Source of the DNA: Paenibacillus sp. OV219
GTDB taxonomy: Bacteria; Bacillota; Bacilli; Paenibacillales; Paenibacillaceae
Reading direction: 5' to 3'
Length of the DNA stretch: 64,000 nt
Assembly (NCBI RefSeq): GCF_900110075.1
Contig: NZ_FOCJ01000007.1
Coordinates: 310,001-374,000, forward strand
Shown here: positions 22,532 through 30,716 of the stretch, in pieces
Position numbering within the stretch: the first letter of the stretch is position 1
Layout of the letters: every line of letters begins with the position of its first letter
The notes under the pieces: generated by a model
The model's input: the letters and a program-made list of their open reading frames with translations, nothing else
Told to the model about the DNA's origin: nothing
Database searches by the model: none
Translations under genes and position numbers: made by a program

Positions 22532-23398
22532 CTACTTCTCAAGAGCAATCGACAACTCCAGCTGCTGCTTCGAACCTGCCGTGAGCATCGGCAGCTCGTC
22601 CTTCCGGTTCAGCTCGCCGTTCAGCGCCATCCATGGCTCAACGCATACGAATGGAGAACCGTTCACCTGCCACAGCACCACATATCTGAACGCATCGCTG
22701 TAGCGCAAAGTTACTTTGCCGCTGCCATCCGGACCTGGGAACGAGATGTGAGGCACGGTTGCATCCAGCAATGCGACCGATTCTTTTAACCCGGTGAGTA
22801 CAATCTCTCCCTGCACGTCTTTGACAATATTATCGTTGTAATCGAGGAATTGCGAGGCATCCGTGCCATAGACGATATCCTTCGACTCGCTGCGGAAGTA
22901 CGGGTGGAAGCCTGCATAATACGGCATAGCCGAATCTGATAAGTTGCTGTACGTCTGGCGGATGTACAGCTCGCCGCCAACTAGCGCGTAGGTGAATAGC
23001 AGCTCAAAATCCCACGGGAACTCGTCTCTCGTGCTTGCATCGCTCCGAAGGCGCAGCGTAATGGATGCTTCACCGTCCCCGGTCGTTGAAACGACCTCCC
23101 AAGGACGATTGCGTGCAACGCCGTGGTTACGCATCGTGTACTCTGTACCTTCCCATTCATACCGGCCCTCCATGAGCTGACCGCAGATCGGGAACAGAAT
23201 CGGGTTGCCGCCGCGAATATTCGCAGTAGGATCGAGTAGCGTCGCCTTTTCCAAGTAGAACAGCTCCACGCCGCCAAGGATGCAGCTGATGGCAATGCCC
23301 CCGCGTTCCGGACAGACTGTAACAGAGGAGTTCGACTCCGTGTCAATCAACGTAAACAGCTCATATGTATCTACCGATTGCTTCACTTCATAGCTCAT
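22532..23398 (-). CDS. aldose 1-epimerase family protein (GalM/YeaD-like)
   Basis: 288-residue beta-sandwich mutarotase-like protein. Catalytic-type His lies in GFHPYF and the likely Glu in CVEPWMALNG; NPILFPICGQL and RNHGVARNRPW are family blocks. It probably interconverts anomers of a hexose or hexose phosphate. The gap to the reductase gene (about 130 bp) leaves operon status open. Confidence 0.87.
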   Translation of the reverse strand: MSYEVKQSVDTYELFTLIDTESNSSVTVCPERGGIAISCILGGVELFYLEKATLLDPTANIRGGNPILFPICGQLMEGRYEWEGTEYTMRNHGVARNRPWEVVSTTGDGEASITLRLRSDASTRDEFPWDFELLFTYALVGGELYIRQTYSNLSDSAMPYYAGFHPYFRSESKDIVYGTDASQFLDYNDNIVKDVQGEIVLTGLKESVALLDATVPHISFPGPDGSGKVTLRYSDAFRYVVLWQVNGSPFVCVEPWMALNGELNRKDELPMLTAGSKQQLELSIALEK

Positions 23399-23492
23399 TA
23401 CTTTAGGACTCCCATCATCAGGTTATATGCGATCAGCATACCATAATGTGGGCAGCGTACTAAAGTGAACGCATTATTCAATTCACTATCTT

Positions 23493-23587
23493 GCATTGTA
23501 GAATAGCTGGTGATATAGTATAGCTGTAAGGCGATATTTTTTTGACTCACTATTCTACAATGCTTAATACCTAACGATATGGTATAG
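23493..23587. promoter_or_regulatory. operator-like inverted and direct repeats upstream of padR gene
   Basis: Perfect 14-bp inverted repeat: GCATTGTAGAATAG at 23493-23506 and CTATTCTACAATGC at 23550-23563. A 12-bp direct repeat is interleaved (11 of 12 identical): GATATAGTATAG at 23512-23523 and GATATGGTATAG at 23576-23587. Position just before a PadR gene suggests autoregulation. Confidence 0.6.
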
Positions 23588-23599
23588 GGGTGCTTGATT

Positions 23600-23920
23600 A
23601 TGAATGTTCAATTTAAGAAAGGCGTGCTGGACTTATGCGTGCTTGCGCTGACCGCATGGGAAGACAGGTATGGCTATGAGCTTGCAGTCAACATGTCTTC
23701 AAAGTTTGAGGTCGCTGTCGGTAGTGTGTATCCGCTGCTGAGCCGATTGACGCAAGAAGGTTATTTTTCAACTTACTTGAGAGAATCCTCGGAAGGGCCG
23801 CCGCGCAAATATTACAAGCTTACGCCTGAGGGGCATAAACATCTGATGGAGCTGATTTGTGAGTGGAAGTCCTTCTCCGTTGCGGTCGACGAAATTATTA
23901 AGGAAGGTGTAGAGCGATGA
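23600..23920 (+). CDS. PadR-family transcriptional regulator
   Basis: 106-residue winged helix: KKGVLDLCVLALTAWEDRYGYEL, SVYPLLSRLTQEGYF, GPPRKYYKLTPEG. This is the short PadR-s1 type without a long C-terminal domain. The ATG at 23600 is preferred over the in-frame TTG at 23594. Its stop overlaps the next gene by four bases. PadR genes in front of DUF1700/DUF4097 genes are common in Firmicutes and usually repress their own operon, which fits the repeats upstream. Confidence 0.92.
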   Translation: MNVQFKKGVLDLCVLALTAWEDRYGYELAVNMSSKFEVAVGSVYPLLSRLTQEGYFSTYLRESSEGPPRKYYKLTPEGHKHLMELICEWKSFSVAVDEIIKEGVER

Positions 23921-24474
23921 TCAGGAATCAATATTTACAGCAGCTGTGGGAGCTTCTGGCGCCAGTACCAGAGCGGATTCGGCGGGAGTGGATGTACGAT
24001 TATGAGGAACATTTTCGCATGGCAGCGGAGCATGGCAAGTCGGAAGTAGAAGCGGCGCATGAGCTGGGAGATCCGCGTCTGATCGCCAAAGAACTGCTCC
24101 TCACCTACCGCGTCGACCAAGCAGAGACGAAGAGTGGAAGTATTACACTCGTCTCACGCGCTGTGCTGGCTGCGGTAAGCCTTGGGTTCTTTAATTTGAT
24201 TTTTGTGCTAGGTCCTTATGTTGCTCTGCTTGGCGTACTTGTCGCGCTGTGGGCAACGGCAATTGGCGTCGGATTGTCATCCCTAATGGCACTTTATGAA
24301 GGTGTGTATGGCGGTGGCGTGACGATGACGCAAGGGATATTCATCGCGATGGTGCTGTTGGGGCTTGGCATGCTCATCGGTGCAGGCACGCAATGGCTAA
24401 CGAAGGCATTCTTGAAGATGACGCTTGCTTACTTGAAGTTTAATTCCAGAGTGATAAGGGTGAAGAAAAAATGA
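23917..24474 (+). CDS. DUF1700 (HAAS-domain) membrane protein
   Basis: 185 residues. The N-terminal cytoplasmic part reads like HAAS-domain proteins (YLQQLWELLAPVPERIRREWMYDY in segments, then ELGDPRLIAKELL). Three or four hydrophobic helices follow between about 75 and 160, and a basic tail. It overlaps both neighbours by four bases. HAAS domains are thought to relay signals from PadR partners to membrane effectors; the exact role is unknown. Confidence 0.85.
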   Translation: MIRNQYLQQLWELLAPVPERIRREWMYDYEEHFRMAAEHGKSEVEAAHELGDPRLIAKELLLTYRVDQAETKSGSITLVSRAVLAAVSLGFFNLIFVLGPYVALLGVLVALWATAIGVGLSSLMALYEGVYGGGVTMTQGIFIAMVLLGLGMLIGAGTQWLTKAFLKMTLAYLKFNSRVIRVKKK

Positions 24475-25418
24475 GAAACTGGGTTGTGATTGCACTCATC
24501 CTGGTCGTTGTTGGTCTCATCGGTGCGTTCGGGACATTCCGAGGTGACTTCTCTTTCGGTACGGAAAAAATCGACCAGCAGCAGTGGATGGCAGTGGACG
24601 GCGTCTCTGATATTATTGTCAAAAGCGGCAGTATGGATGTGACGATTGTCCCAGGCAGTGAACAAAAGATTAAAGCAAAGCTGTCCGGCCGAGCAAGCCG
24701 CAAATACCGCGACAAGCTGAAGCTTACCCTTGAACGCAAGGGGGATCAGCTGAACGTCTCGCTGGAAGACAATGTCGGTTTCACGATCGGGCTGAACTTC
24801 CGCAGCGTAGACTTAACGCTGGAGCTGCCGCAGCAGATGTACCGCAAGCTGGTGCTGGATACAGGCAGCGGCGATGCCGAATTGAAGCAAATTCAGGCGG
24901 ACCGTATCGAGCTCGACATGGGCTCCGGCGATGTTAGCCTGCAGCAGCTTACTGCTACGACAGTGAGCGCTGATATCGGAAGCGGCGATTTGCACGCTAC
25001 GGATATAACTGCGAATGAGTCGGCAGAGCTGAAAGCAGGGTCTGGCGATATTACAGTGGATGGACTGAAGTCAAAGCAGCTTACGGCGAAGACTGGCAGC
25101 GGTGACATTGCTTTGAATGATGTGGATGCGGCGATCAAAGGTGAAGCAAGAAGCGGCGACATCGATCTCGCACTGGATGCACTGAATCAGACGGTTGATC
25201 TGGAAACAGGCAGCGGTGATGTGTCCATCATGACGCGCGAGGAGCCGCAAGATGCGCATATTACGTACAGCAGTGGTAGTGGTGATCTGGACAACGATTG
25301 GGATGGGGCGCAGAAAATGACCGATGAGGATGAACGTGATAATCTCGTATTCGGCAGCGGAAGCATTCCCGTGCATGTTCATACAGGCTCCGGCAATTTG
25401 GATGTAGGCGCTCGCTAG
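24471..25418 (+). CDS. DUF4097-family beta-helix protein
   Basis: 315 residues: one N-terminal membrane helix (about 4-22), then a long right-handed beta repeat with recurring GSGD turns (DTGSGDAEL, DMGSGDVSL, DIGSGDLHA, KAGSGDITV, KTGSGDIAL, ARSGDIDL, ETGSGDVSI). It is probably held outside the membrane. It is the third gene of the PadR-DUF1700-DUF4097 operon, often linked to envelope stress sensing. Confidence 0.87.
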   Translation: MRNWVVIALILVVVGLIGAFGTFRGDFSFGTEKIDQQQWMAVDGVSDIIVKSGSMDVTIVPGSEQKIKAKLSGRASRKYRDKLKLTLERKGDQLNVSLEDNVGFTIGLNFRSVDLTLELPQQMYRKLVLDTGSGDAELKQIQADRIELDMGSGDVSLQQLTATTVSADIGSGDLHATDITANESAELKAGSGDITVDGLKSKQLTAKTGSGDIALNDVDAAIKGEARSGDIDLALDALNQTVDLETGSGDVSIMTREEPQDAHITYSSGSGDLDNDWDGAQKMTDEDERDNLVFGSGSIPVHVHTGSGNLDVGAR

Positions 25419-25423
25419 AAATG

Positions 25424-25465
25424 AAGGTTCCTTTTGCTGTAGCAGCAGACGGAGCCTTTTTTTTG
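25424..25465 (+). terminator. terminator after DUF4097 gene
   Basis: Stem AAGGTTCC / GGAGCCTT with inner GCTG/CAGC pairing, followed by eight T residues. Confidence 0.82.
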
Positions 25466-25597
25466 TTTAAAAAACTACACTAATGAGAAAGAATTGCCGA
25501 TATAATTAGTGCTACTTGTTTTTTTTCTGGCTGGTACAGTCATGATTCGGTTAAAGCCCGCATAAACTTCGTTGTTTGTAAACGGGGGGAGATGCGT

Positions 25598-26488
25598 ATG
25601 GTGGAATCGCCGGATTTGCCGCTTGCACCTTATCGGATCGAGAACGGGATGAAATGCTTCGAATTAGTTGCTGAACCGGTGCTGCAAGAGCTGCTGCCGG
25701 ATATTTACATGCAAGGCTACGGATATAACGGTTCTATTCCCGGACCTACGATTGTTGTAGAGACTGGCGACTGGGTGCGCATTCGTGTCATTAATAAGCT
25801 GCCAGAGGCGACGAGTGTTCATTGGCATGGGCTGGACGTTCCTAATACGATGGACGGGGTACCTCCGATTGAGCCATCGCCGCTCATTGAGCCGGGCTAT
25901 GGAATGGATTATATATTCCAAATTATTAACCCGCCCGGAACGCATATGTATCACAGCCATTACCAAACGCTCCGTCAAGAAATGCTGGGTCTATGCGGAT
26001 TATTCATTATTCAGAACAAACAGGAGAAGCACATTCACCTTGATATCGCATATATGCTTCAGGAATTTCATCTGAGCGGGCTGCCTAGAGGTGAGCTGCA
26101 CCCAGGTGTTTACACCATCGACCCGTTGTCGGACGGGTTTAACTTCTTTACGATGAACGGGCGCTGCTTTCCCAATACTTCGCCGGTACAGGTTCGTTTA
26201 GGCGAACGCGTACGGATTCGCTTGGCGAATATAGGGATGCAGGGCCATCCGATGCATCTGCATGGTGTGCAAATGCTGGAGACGGCTTATGACGGCAACG
26301 AAGTACCGCCATGGAGACAGCTCCGCAGAAGCACTGTGTTTGTTGCACCGGGCGAGACGCGCGATGTGCAGTTCGATGCGTGGAACCCGGGGCACTGGCC
26401 GTTTCATTGCCATATTCCACATCATACATCCAACAACTTTACGATACCAATTGGAGGCATGTTTACGACCATTCAAGTTGCCCGTTAG
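25598..26488 (+). CDS. two-domain multicopper oxidase
   Basis: About 296 residues with all four copper-ligand blocks: VHWHGLDVP, HMYHSHY, HPMHLHG and PFHCHIPHH. It has two cupredoxin domains rather than three, as in small laccases that work as trimers, and no obvious signal peptide. GGGGGAG at 25584-25591 favours the ATG at 25598 over that at 25592. Likely activity is oxidation of phenols or metals with O2. An HD-GYP gene begins 31 bp after it, so the two may be co-transcribed. Confidence 0.88.
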   Translation: MVESPDLPLAPYRIENGMKCFELVAEPVLQELLPDIYMQGYGYNGSIPGPTIVVETGDWVRIRVINKLPEATSVHWHGLDVPNTMDGVPPIEPSPLIEPGYGMDYIFQIINPPGTHMYHSHYQTLRQEMLGLCGLFIIQNKQEKHIHLDIAYMLQEFHLSGLPRGELHPGVYTIDPLSDGFNFFTMNGRCFPNTSPVQVRLGERVRIRLANIGMQGHPMHLHGVQMLETAYDGNEVPPWRQLRRSTVFVAPGETRDVQFDAWNPGHWPFHCHIPHHTSNNFTIPIGGMFTTIQVAR

Positions 26489-26519
26489 TTCGAGTATATG
26501 TAGCAGAGGAGCTAGTAAC

Positions 26520-27974
26520 ATGCAGCTTAAAGGTAAATCTGTCATTGGCCCTATTTTATCTGTAGTATTGCCAATTGGCGTATTTGAATGGGTACGTTCG
26601 CTAGGAACGAAAGATGTTTCCATTGTTGTACCGGCGGGACATTTTCACATTGTAACGATCGTCGCTGCGCTAGCGATGCTAGTTGCCATCGGTGTCGGTA
26701 TAACAGGTCATCGGCTTCGTAACATTAAAGTCGGGTTTATGTCGATCGCGTACTTGTCGCTGTCGGGCGTTTTCTTCCTGCATGGACTTACAACACCTGG
26801 CTTTCTGATGCATGAAGATTACATGCCGAAGATTTTTGCACAGCTGAGTGTGCTGCTGACGTCGATTTGGCTGGCGTTGTCGGCAGTGAGCTCAGACCAT
26901 TGGAGCGTGCGGCAGCTGTCCAAATCGCGTGTCTGGCTCCTCCCCGGTTGGCTTATCCTGCTCGGTGCTTTATGCGCGTTAACCATTGGTTTTCCGGATG
27001 CAATTGATCATCTTCCTCTCAACATCAATCCGTACAAATGGATTGCGGCTGCTGCTACATGCGCGGCTTGTCTATGGACGATGTACCGCTATTGGCGAGC
27101 AAATCAGCATGCGCGGATCCCGCTTCAGCAGGCGATCGTATATAGCACGGGATTTATCGTTGCGGCGCAATACATCATTCTTATGGGCTCGGCGTGGAAG
27201 CTAAGCTGGTGGTTGTACCACTTCCTGCTGCTCGGCTCCTTGCTCACGATGCTGCTCGGTCTTGTCCGGCAGTATTTCTCCAAAGGATCTTTCAGCACGT
27301 CGCTGCGCATACTGTTCCAATCCGATCCGCGCGCTTGGCTGGAAGCATGGATAACGCCGAGCGTTCACGCGCTCATCATGGCGACGGAAGCGCGTGACTC
27401 GTACACGGCAGGCCACAACAAGCGTGTTGCGCTCTATGCGCTGCGGCTTGGGGAAGTGATGGGCTTGTCGAAGCATCAGCTGCAGGCGATTGCCCACGGC
27501 GGCGTCGTGCATGATGTCGGCAAGCTGCGCGTGCCGGATGCGATTCTGAATAAGAAAGGCAAGCTCACGGCGGAGGAGCGGCTCGTTATCGAACGCCATC
27601 CGGTCTCAGGCTATGAGATATGCCGGCAGCTCGGCTTCCTCAAGGATGAGCTATCCATTATCCGTTCGCATCATGAAAAATGGGACGGAACCGGCTATCC
27701 CGACCGACTCAGCGGCGAGGGCATTCCACTGCTTGCGCGAATTGCCGCGGTCGCAGACGTTTACGATGCGCTGACCTCATCGCGCTCCTATCGCCTCGCG
27801 ATGTCGCATGAGGATGCGATGGAAATCATTCTGACCGGCAGCGGCGTTCACTTCGACCCCGTTTGCGTGAAGGCGTGGGAGAAGCTTGCATCCATCGACG
27901 CGCAGTTCTTCCTCGAAATCGCAGCGAGCGACAGAACACTGCGGCTCGCGCATACGCATAAGGCTGCGCAATAA
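26520..27974 (+). CDS. membrane HD-GYP phosphodiesterase
   Basis: 484 residues from the ATG at 26520, set by GAGGAG eight bases upstream; the frame is open further but overlaps the oxidase gene. The first 260 residues are a seven- or eight-helix membrane region. The HD-GYP domain (about 285-465) has AGHNKRV, VVHDVGKLRVPD, HHEKWDGTGYPD and VADVYDALTSSRSYR. The metal-binding HD and the GYP motif are intact, so cyclic-di-GMP hydrolysis is likely. The signal sensed by the membrane part is unknown. Confidence 0.9.
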   Translation: MQLKGKSVIGPILSVVLPIGVFEWVRSLGTKDVSIVVPAGHFHIVTIVAALAMLVAIGVGITGHRLRNIKVGFMSIAYLSLSGVFFLHGLTTPGFLMHEDYMPKIFAQLSVLLTSIWLALSAVSSDHWSVRQLSKSRVWLLPGWLILLGALCALTIGFPDAIDHLPLNINPYKWIAAAATCAACLWTMYRYWRANQHARIPLQQAIVYSTGFIVAAQYIILMGSAWKLSWWLYHFLLLGSLLTMLLGLVRQYFSKGSFSTSLRILFQSDPRAWLEAWITPSVHALIMATEARDSYTAGHNKRVALYALRLGEVMGLSKHQLQAIAHGGVVHDVGKLRVPDAILNKKGKLTAEERLVIERHPVSGYEICRQLGFLKDELSIIRSHHEKWDGTGYPDRLSGEGIPLLARIAAVADVYDALTSSRSYRLAMSHEDAMEIILTGSGVHFDPVCVKAWEKLASIDAQFFLEIAASDRTLRLAHTHKAAQ

Positions 27975-27979
27975 TACAG

Positions 27980-28039
27980 AAGGCTGCTTCTCGCAAGTCA
28001 CATGTTGGATGTGTGGCTTGCGAGGGCAGCCTTTATTGT
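27980..28039 (+). terminator. terminator after HD-GYP gene
   Basis: Long stem AGGCTGC...TCTCGCAAG / CTTGCGAG...GCAGCCT followed by TTTATTGTT. Confidence 0.82.
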
Positions 28040-28085
28040 TAGGAGGGCGATGGTCGCCGGTGGGCTGGGAGCAGCGCTTGGGGAA

Positions 28086-29100
28086 GCTGAGAGAACACAT
28101 AGAGAGTGTCGATTCAATCGGCCACTCGCTATTATGCTCTCTTTCAGCTTCACCATGTTGCCGAATTCGGTTGCTTCTTGTCTGAGAGTGCTGATTTTGG
28201 ACTCTCAGAGCATGAATCGGCCGATTTTCATGCTGAGGGCTCATATACGCTCTCTCAGCTCCGCCAAGCTACCGATTTCGGCTGTTTCCTTGTCTGAGAG
28301 TGCTAAATCTGGACTCTCAGAGGATCAATCGGCCGATTTTCATACTGAGAGCTCATATACGCTCTCTCAGCTCCGCCAAGCTACCGATTTCGGCTGTTTC
28401 CTTATCTGAGAGTGCTGAATCTGGACTCTCAGAGCATGAATCGGCCGATTTTCATGCTGAGAGCTCATATACGCTCTCTCAGCTCCGCCAAGCTACCGAT
28501 TTCGGTCGTTACCTTATCTGAGAGTGCTGAATCTGGACTCTCAGAGCATGAATCGGCCGATTTTCATACTGAGAGCTCATATTACGCTCTCTCATCTCCG
28601 ACAAGCTACCGATTTCGGCTGTTTCCTTATCTGAGAGTGCTGAATCTGGACTCTCAGAGCATGAATCGGCCGATTTTCATGCTGAGAGCTCATATACGCT
28701 CTCTCAGCTCCGCCAAGCTACCGATTTCGGTTGCTTATCTGAGAGTGTTGAATCTGGACTCTCAGAGGATCAATCGGCCGATTTTCATACTGAGAGCTCA
28801 CATACGCTCTCTCAGCTCCGCCAAGCTACCGATTTCGGCTGTTTCCTTATCTGAGAGTGCTGAATCTGGACTCTCAGAGGATCAATCGGCTGATTTTCAT
28901 GCTGAGAGTACTTATTACGCTCTCTCAGCTTTTCCAAGCTACCGATTTCGGCCGTTTCCTTATCTGAGAGTGCTGAGTCTGGACTCTCAGAGGATCAATC
29001 GGCCGATTTTCATGCTGAGAGCTCATGTACGCTCTCTCATCTCCGGCAAGCTACCGATTTCGGCTGTTTCCTTAGCCGAGAGTCCCTAATCGTACCTCTC
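28086..29100. repeat. hairpin array B, 112-bp tandem units
   Basis: Eight tandem units start at 28235, 28347, 28459, 28571, 28684, 28792, 28904 and 29017, with a decayed lead-in from 28086. Each unit has GAGAG-N12-CTCTC (22 bp, loop around TCATATAC), a 39-bp spacer, GAGAG-N13-CTCTC (23 bp), and a 28-bp spacer. Spacers are near-identical between units (both contain an ATCGG/CCGAT-type motif) but unrelated to those of array A. It lies between the convergent HD-GYP and PAS-XRE genes. Open frames here are not called as genes. Confidence 0.92.
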
Positions 29101-29105
29101 AACCG

Positions 29106-29178
29106 CCAAAAAAACCTCTCCTTGAGGAATGGTCAGCGCTTCTGCGCGAGCCCGTTTTCCAAGGAGAGGTTTTTATTT
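29106..29178. terminator. bidirectional terminator beside array B
   Basis: Stem AAAAACCTCTCCTTG / CAAGGAGAGGTTTTT with a GC-rich loop region. T-rich ends on both strands serve the minus-strand PAS-XRE gene and transcripts from the left. Confidence 0.82.
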
Positions 29179-29189
29179 CGATCCCGCTG

Positions 29190-30074
29190 CTAAGGCCATA
29201 TATCCTGTGGCAGCACGTTCAGCTGAGACGCGATGAGAAGCGCCGTCTGCCGCTGGGGCTTGCCGATCTTGCCGTTGCGCAGCTTGGAGATCGTTTGCAA
29301 CGAGATGCCCGTCGCAAGCGACAGCTGCTGAGCGGATATATAGCAGCGGGCCATGAGCACCTTGAGCGTCACGGACGGATCAGCTGGTTCAGAGACAGAA
29401 TGTATGTTAGTTATAATGAAGCCGTAGTGAAGCAAGCTACCGTCGCCATTGAAGAACGGGCAAAACGTAATATGCAGCTCTAGTTGCACGTTATTCGCAA
29501 GTGGCTTGGTTTGAACGACAATTTGATCCATTCTTTGGTGAAGGGTGGCATGCTTAATCGCAGATACTAACCGTTCCTGGTCTGCGTCGTCAAAAAACTT
29601 TTGGAGAGACTCTTCTTCAATGCGCAGGTTCGGATCGAGAATCGGAGACGTAGTGCTGCGAAAATATCGCTCGATAACGAGATTTTCATTCAAAATACCG
29701 GATTGCAGTACCCGTTCGGTCTTGCTCATTGCATCGATCCACGTTCTGGCGGAGATATCCTCGGCCGTCAGCAAGTAAGCAGCTTCAGTGGTATCAGCAA
29801 CCTCATCAATCGTTAACAGCAGATGCTGTGGTTCTCGCGGCCTGGAAGTCTGTCTCAGCATGAAGATTTCCGATCGTTCGGTAACCATTAGCGCTTCTTC
29901 GTTCCATGAGGAGAATAGCCTACTTGGCGGGAGCCCCTTGAGCTCATCCTCCGAGCAGCCAACAAGATCTGAGAAAGCTTTATTTACGCGATCAAATTGC
30001 ATGCTTGCACCTCGTCCTGTTATGACGGCGAGCGGCGTCTTGAGCGTATGAAAGACAGCGGCAAACAGAGACAT
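29190..30074 (-). CDS. PAS-domain regulator with C-terminal XRE helix-turn-helix
   Basis: 294 residues. The N-terminal part looks like one or two PAS domains (FDRVNKAFSDLVGCSEDELKG is characteristic). The C-terminal 60 residues are a Cro/C1-type HTH (SAQQLSLATGISLQTISKLRNGKI). The reversed order, sensor first and HTH last, is uncommon. No membrane segment is seen, so it is a cytoplasmic one-component regulator. Ligand and targets are unknown. It is divergent from a small zinc-ligand-type gene. Confidence 0.75.
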   Translation of the reverse strand: MSLFAAVFHTLKTPLAVITGRGASMQFDRVNKAFSDLVGCSEDELKGLPPSRLFSSWNEEALMVTERSEIFMLRQTSRPREPQHLLLTIDEVADTTEAAYLLTAEDISARTWIDAMSKTERVLQSGILNENLVIERYFRSTTSPILDPNLRIEEESLQKFFDDADQERLVSAIKHATLHQRMDQIVVQTKPLANNVQLELHITFCPFFNGDGSLLHYGFIITNIHSVSEPADPSVTLKVLMARCYISAQQLSLATGISLQTISKLRNGKIGKPQRQTALLIASQLNVLPQDIWP

Positions 30075-30363
30075 CGGGCTTCCCTCACAATCAATAAGCG
30101 GCTAGTTTATAGAACAGTATATGAAAGGAAGTCTGAATTTTCAATGATTATTTATAAGTTGTCGCGATTATTTATAAATTCAGACAGCTTTCACTCCGCA
30201 TTTCGGACTGAACCGCCGGGCACGGGCACAGCCGCCTTACCACTAAAATGTTACAATTACCTGTGAAATACAGTTCCAGGGAACTTTCCAAAGAGAGCAC
30301 TTTCATTCATAATAATACACAGATCAGCATCTAGGTTTTGACAACGGGGGAGAGTAATTTTAT

Positions 30364-30606
30364 ATGGCTAACTGTACGGTAGATGAATGTGACAAACCGG
30401 TAAAAGCAAAGCAAATGTGCTCGATGCATCATCAGCGCTGGCGCAGGCACGGGGACCCAGTAGTAACGAAGGTTCGCCAATCCACTGAGCCGACCACTTG
30501 TAAGTGGGTGAACTGTGACAGACTTACAGTAAGCAAAGGACTTTGCTCGAAGCATTACTACATTTACCGGATGCAAAATGTGCAGAAGGTGCATATAAAC
30601 TCTTAA
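30364..30606 (+). CDS. small Cys/His double-repeat protein (putative zinc finger)
   Basis: 80 residues made of two copies of the same motif: CTVDECDKPVKAKQMCSMHH then RWRRHGDP, and CKWVNCDRLTVSKGLCSKHY. Each gives C-x4-C-x8/9-C-x2/3-H, likely one zinc ion. The motif is frequent at the N-terminus of phage HNH endonucleases, but here no nuclease domain follows. GGGGGAG is just upstream. Probably nucleic-acid binding and possibly phage-derived; both are inference. Confidence 0.65.
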   Translation: MANCTVDECDKPVKAKQMCSMHHQRWRRHGDPVVTKVRQSTEPTTCKWVNCDRLTVSKGLCSKHYYIYRMQNVQKVHINS

Positions 30607-30716
30607 TTCATTGCTTGGTAGCTACCAATTATCGACACGATCTTCTATCATGCTATATCTGCCCGAGGTATAATGGTAACAACTACAACTATTGTTCCTT
30701 CAGGAGGGCCTAGGCT

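Noticed and set aside
28002-29089. Several open frames through array B
   Set aside because: They are built from hairpin repeats, change frame from unit to unit and lack ribosome sites; the region sits between two terminators.
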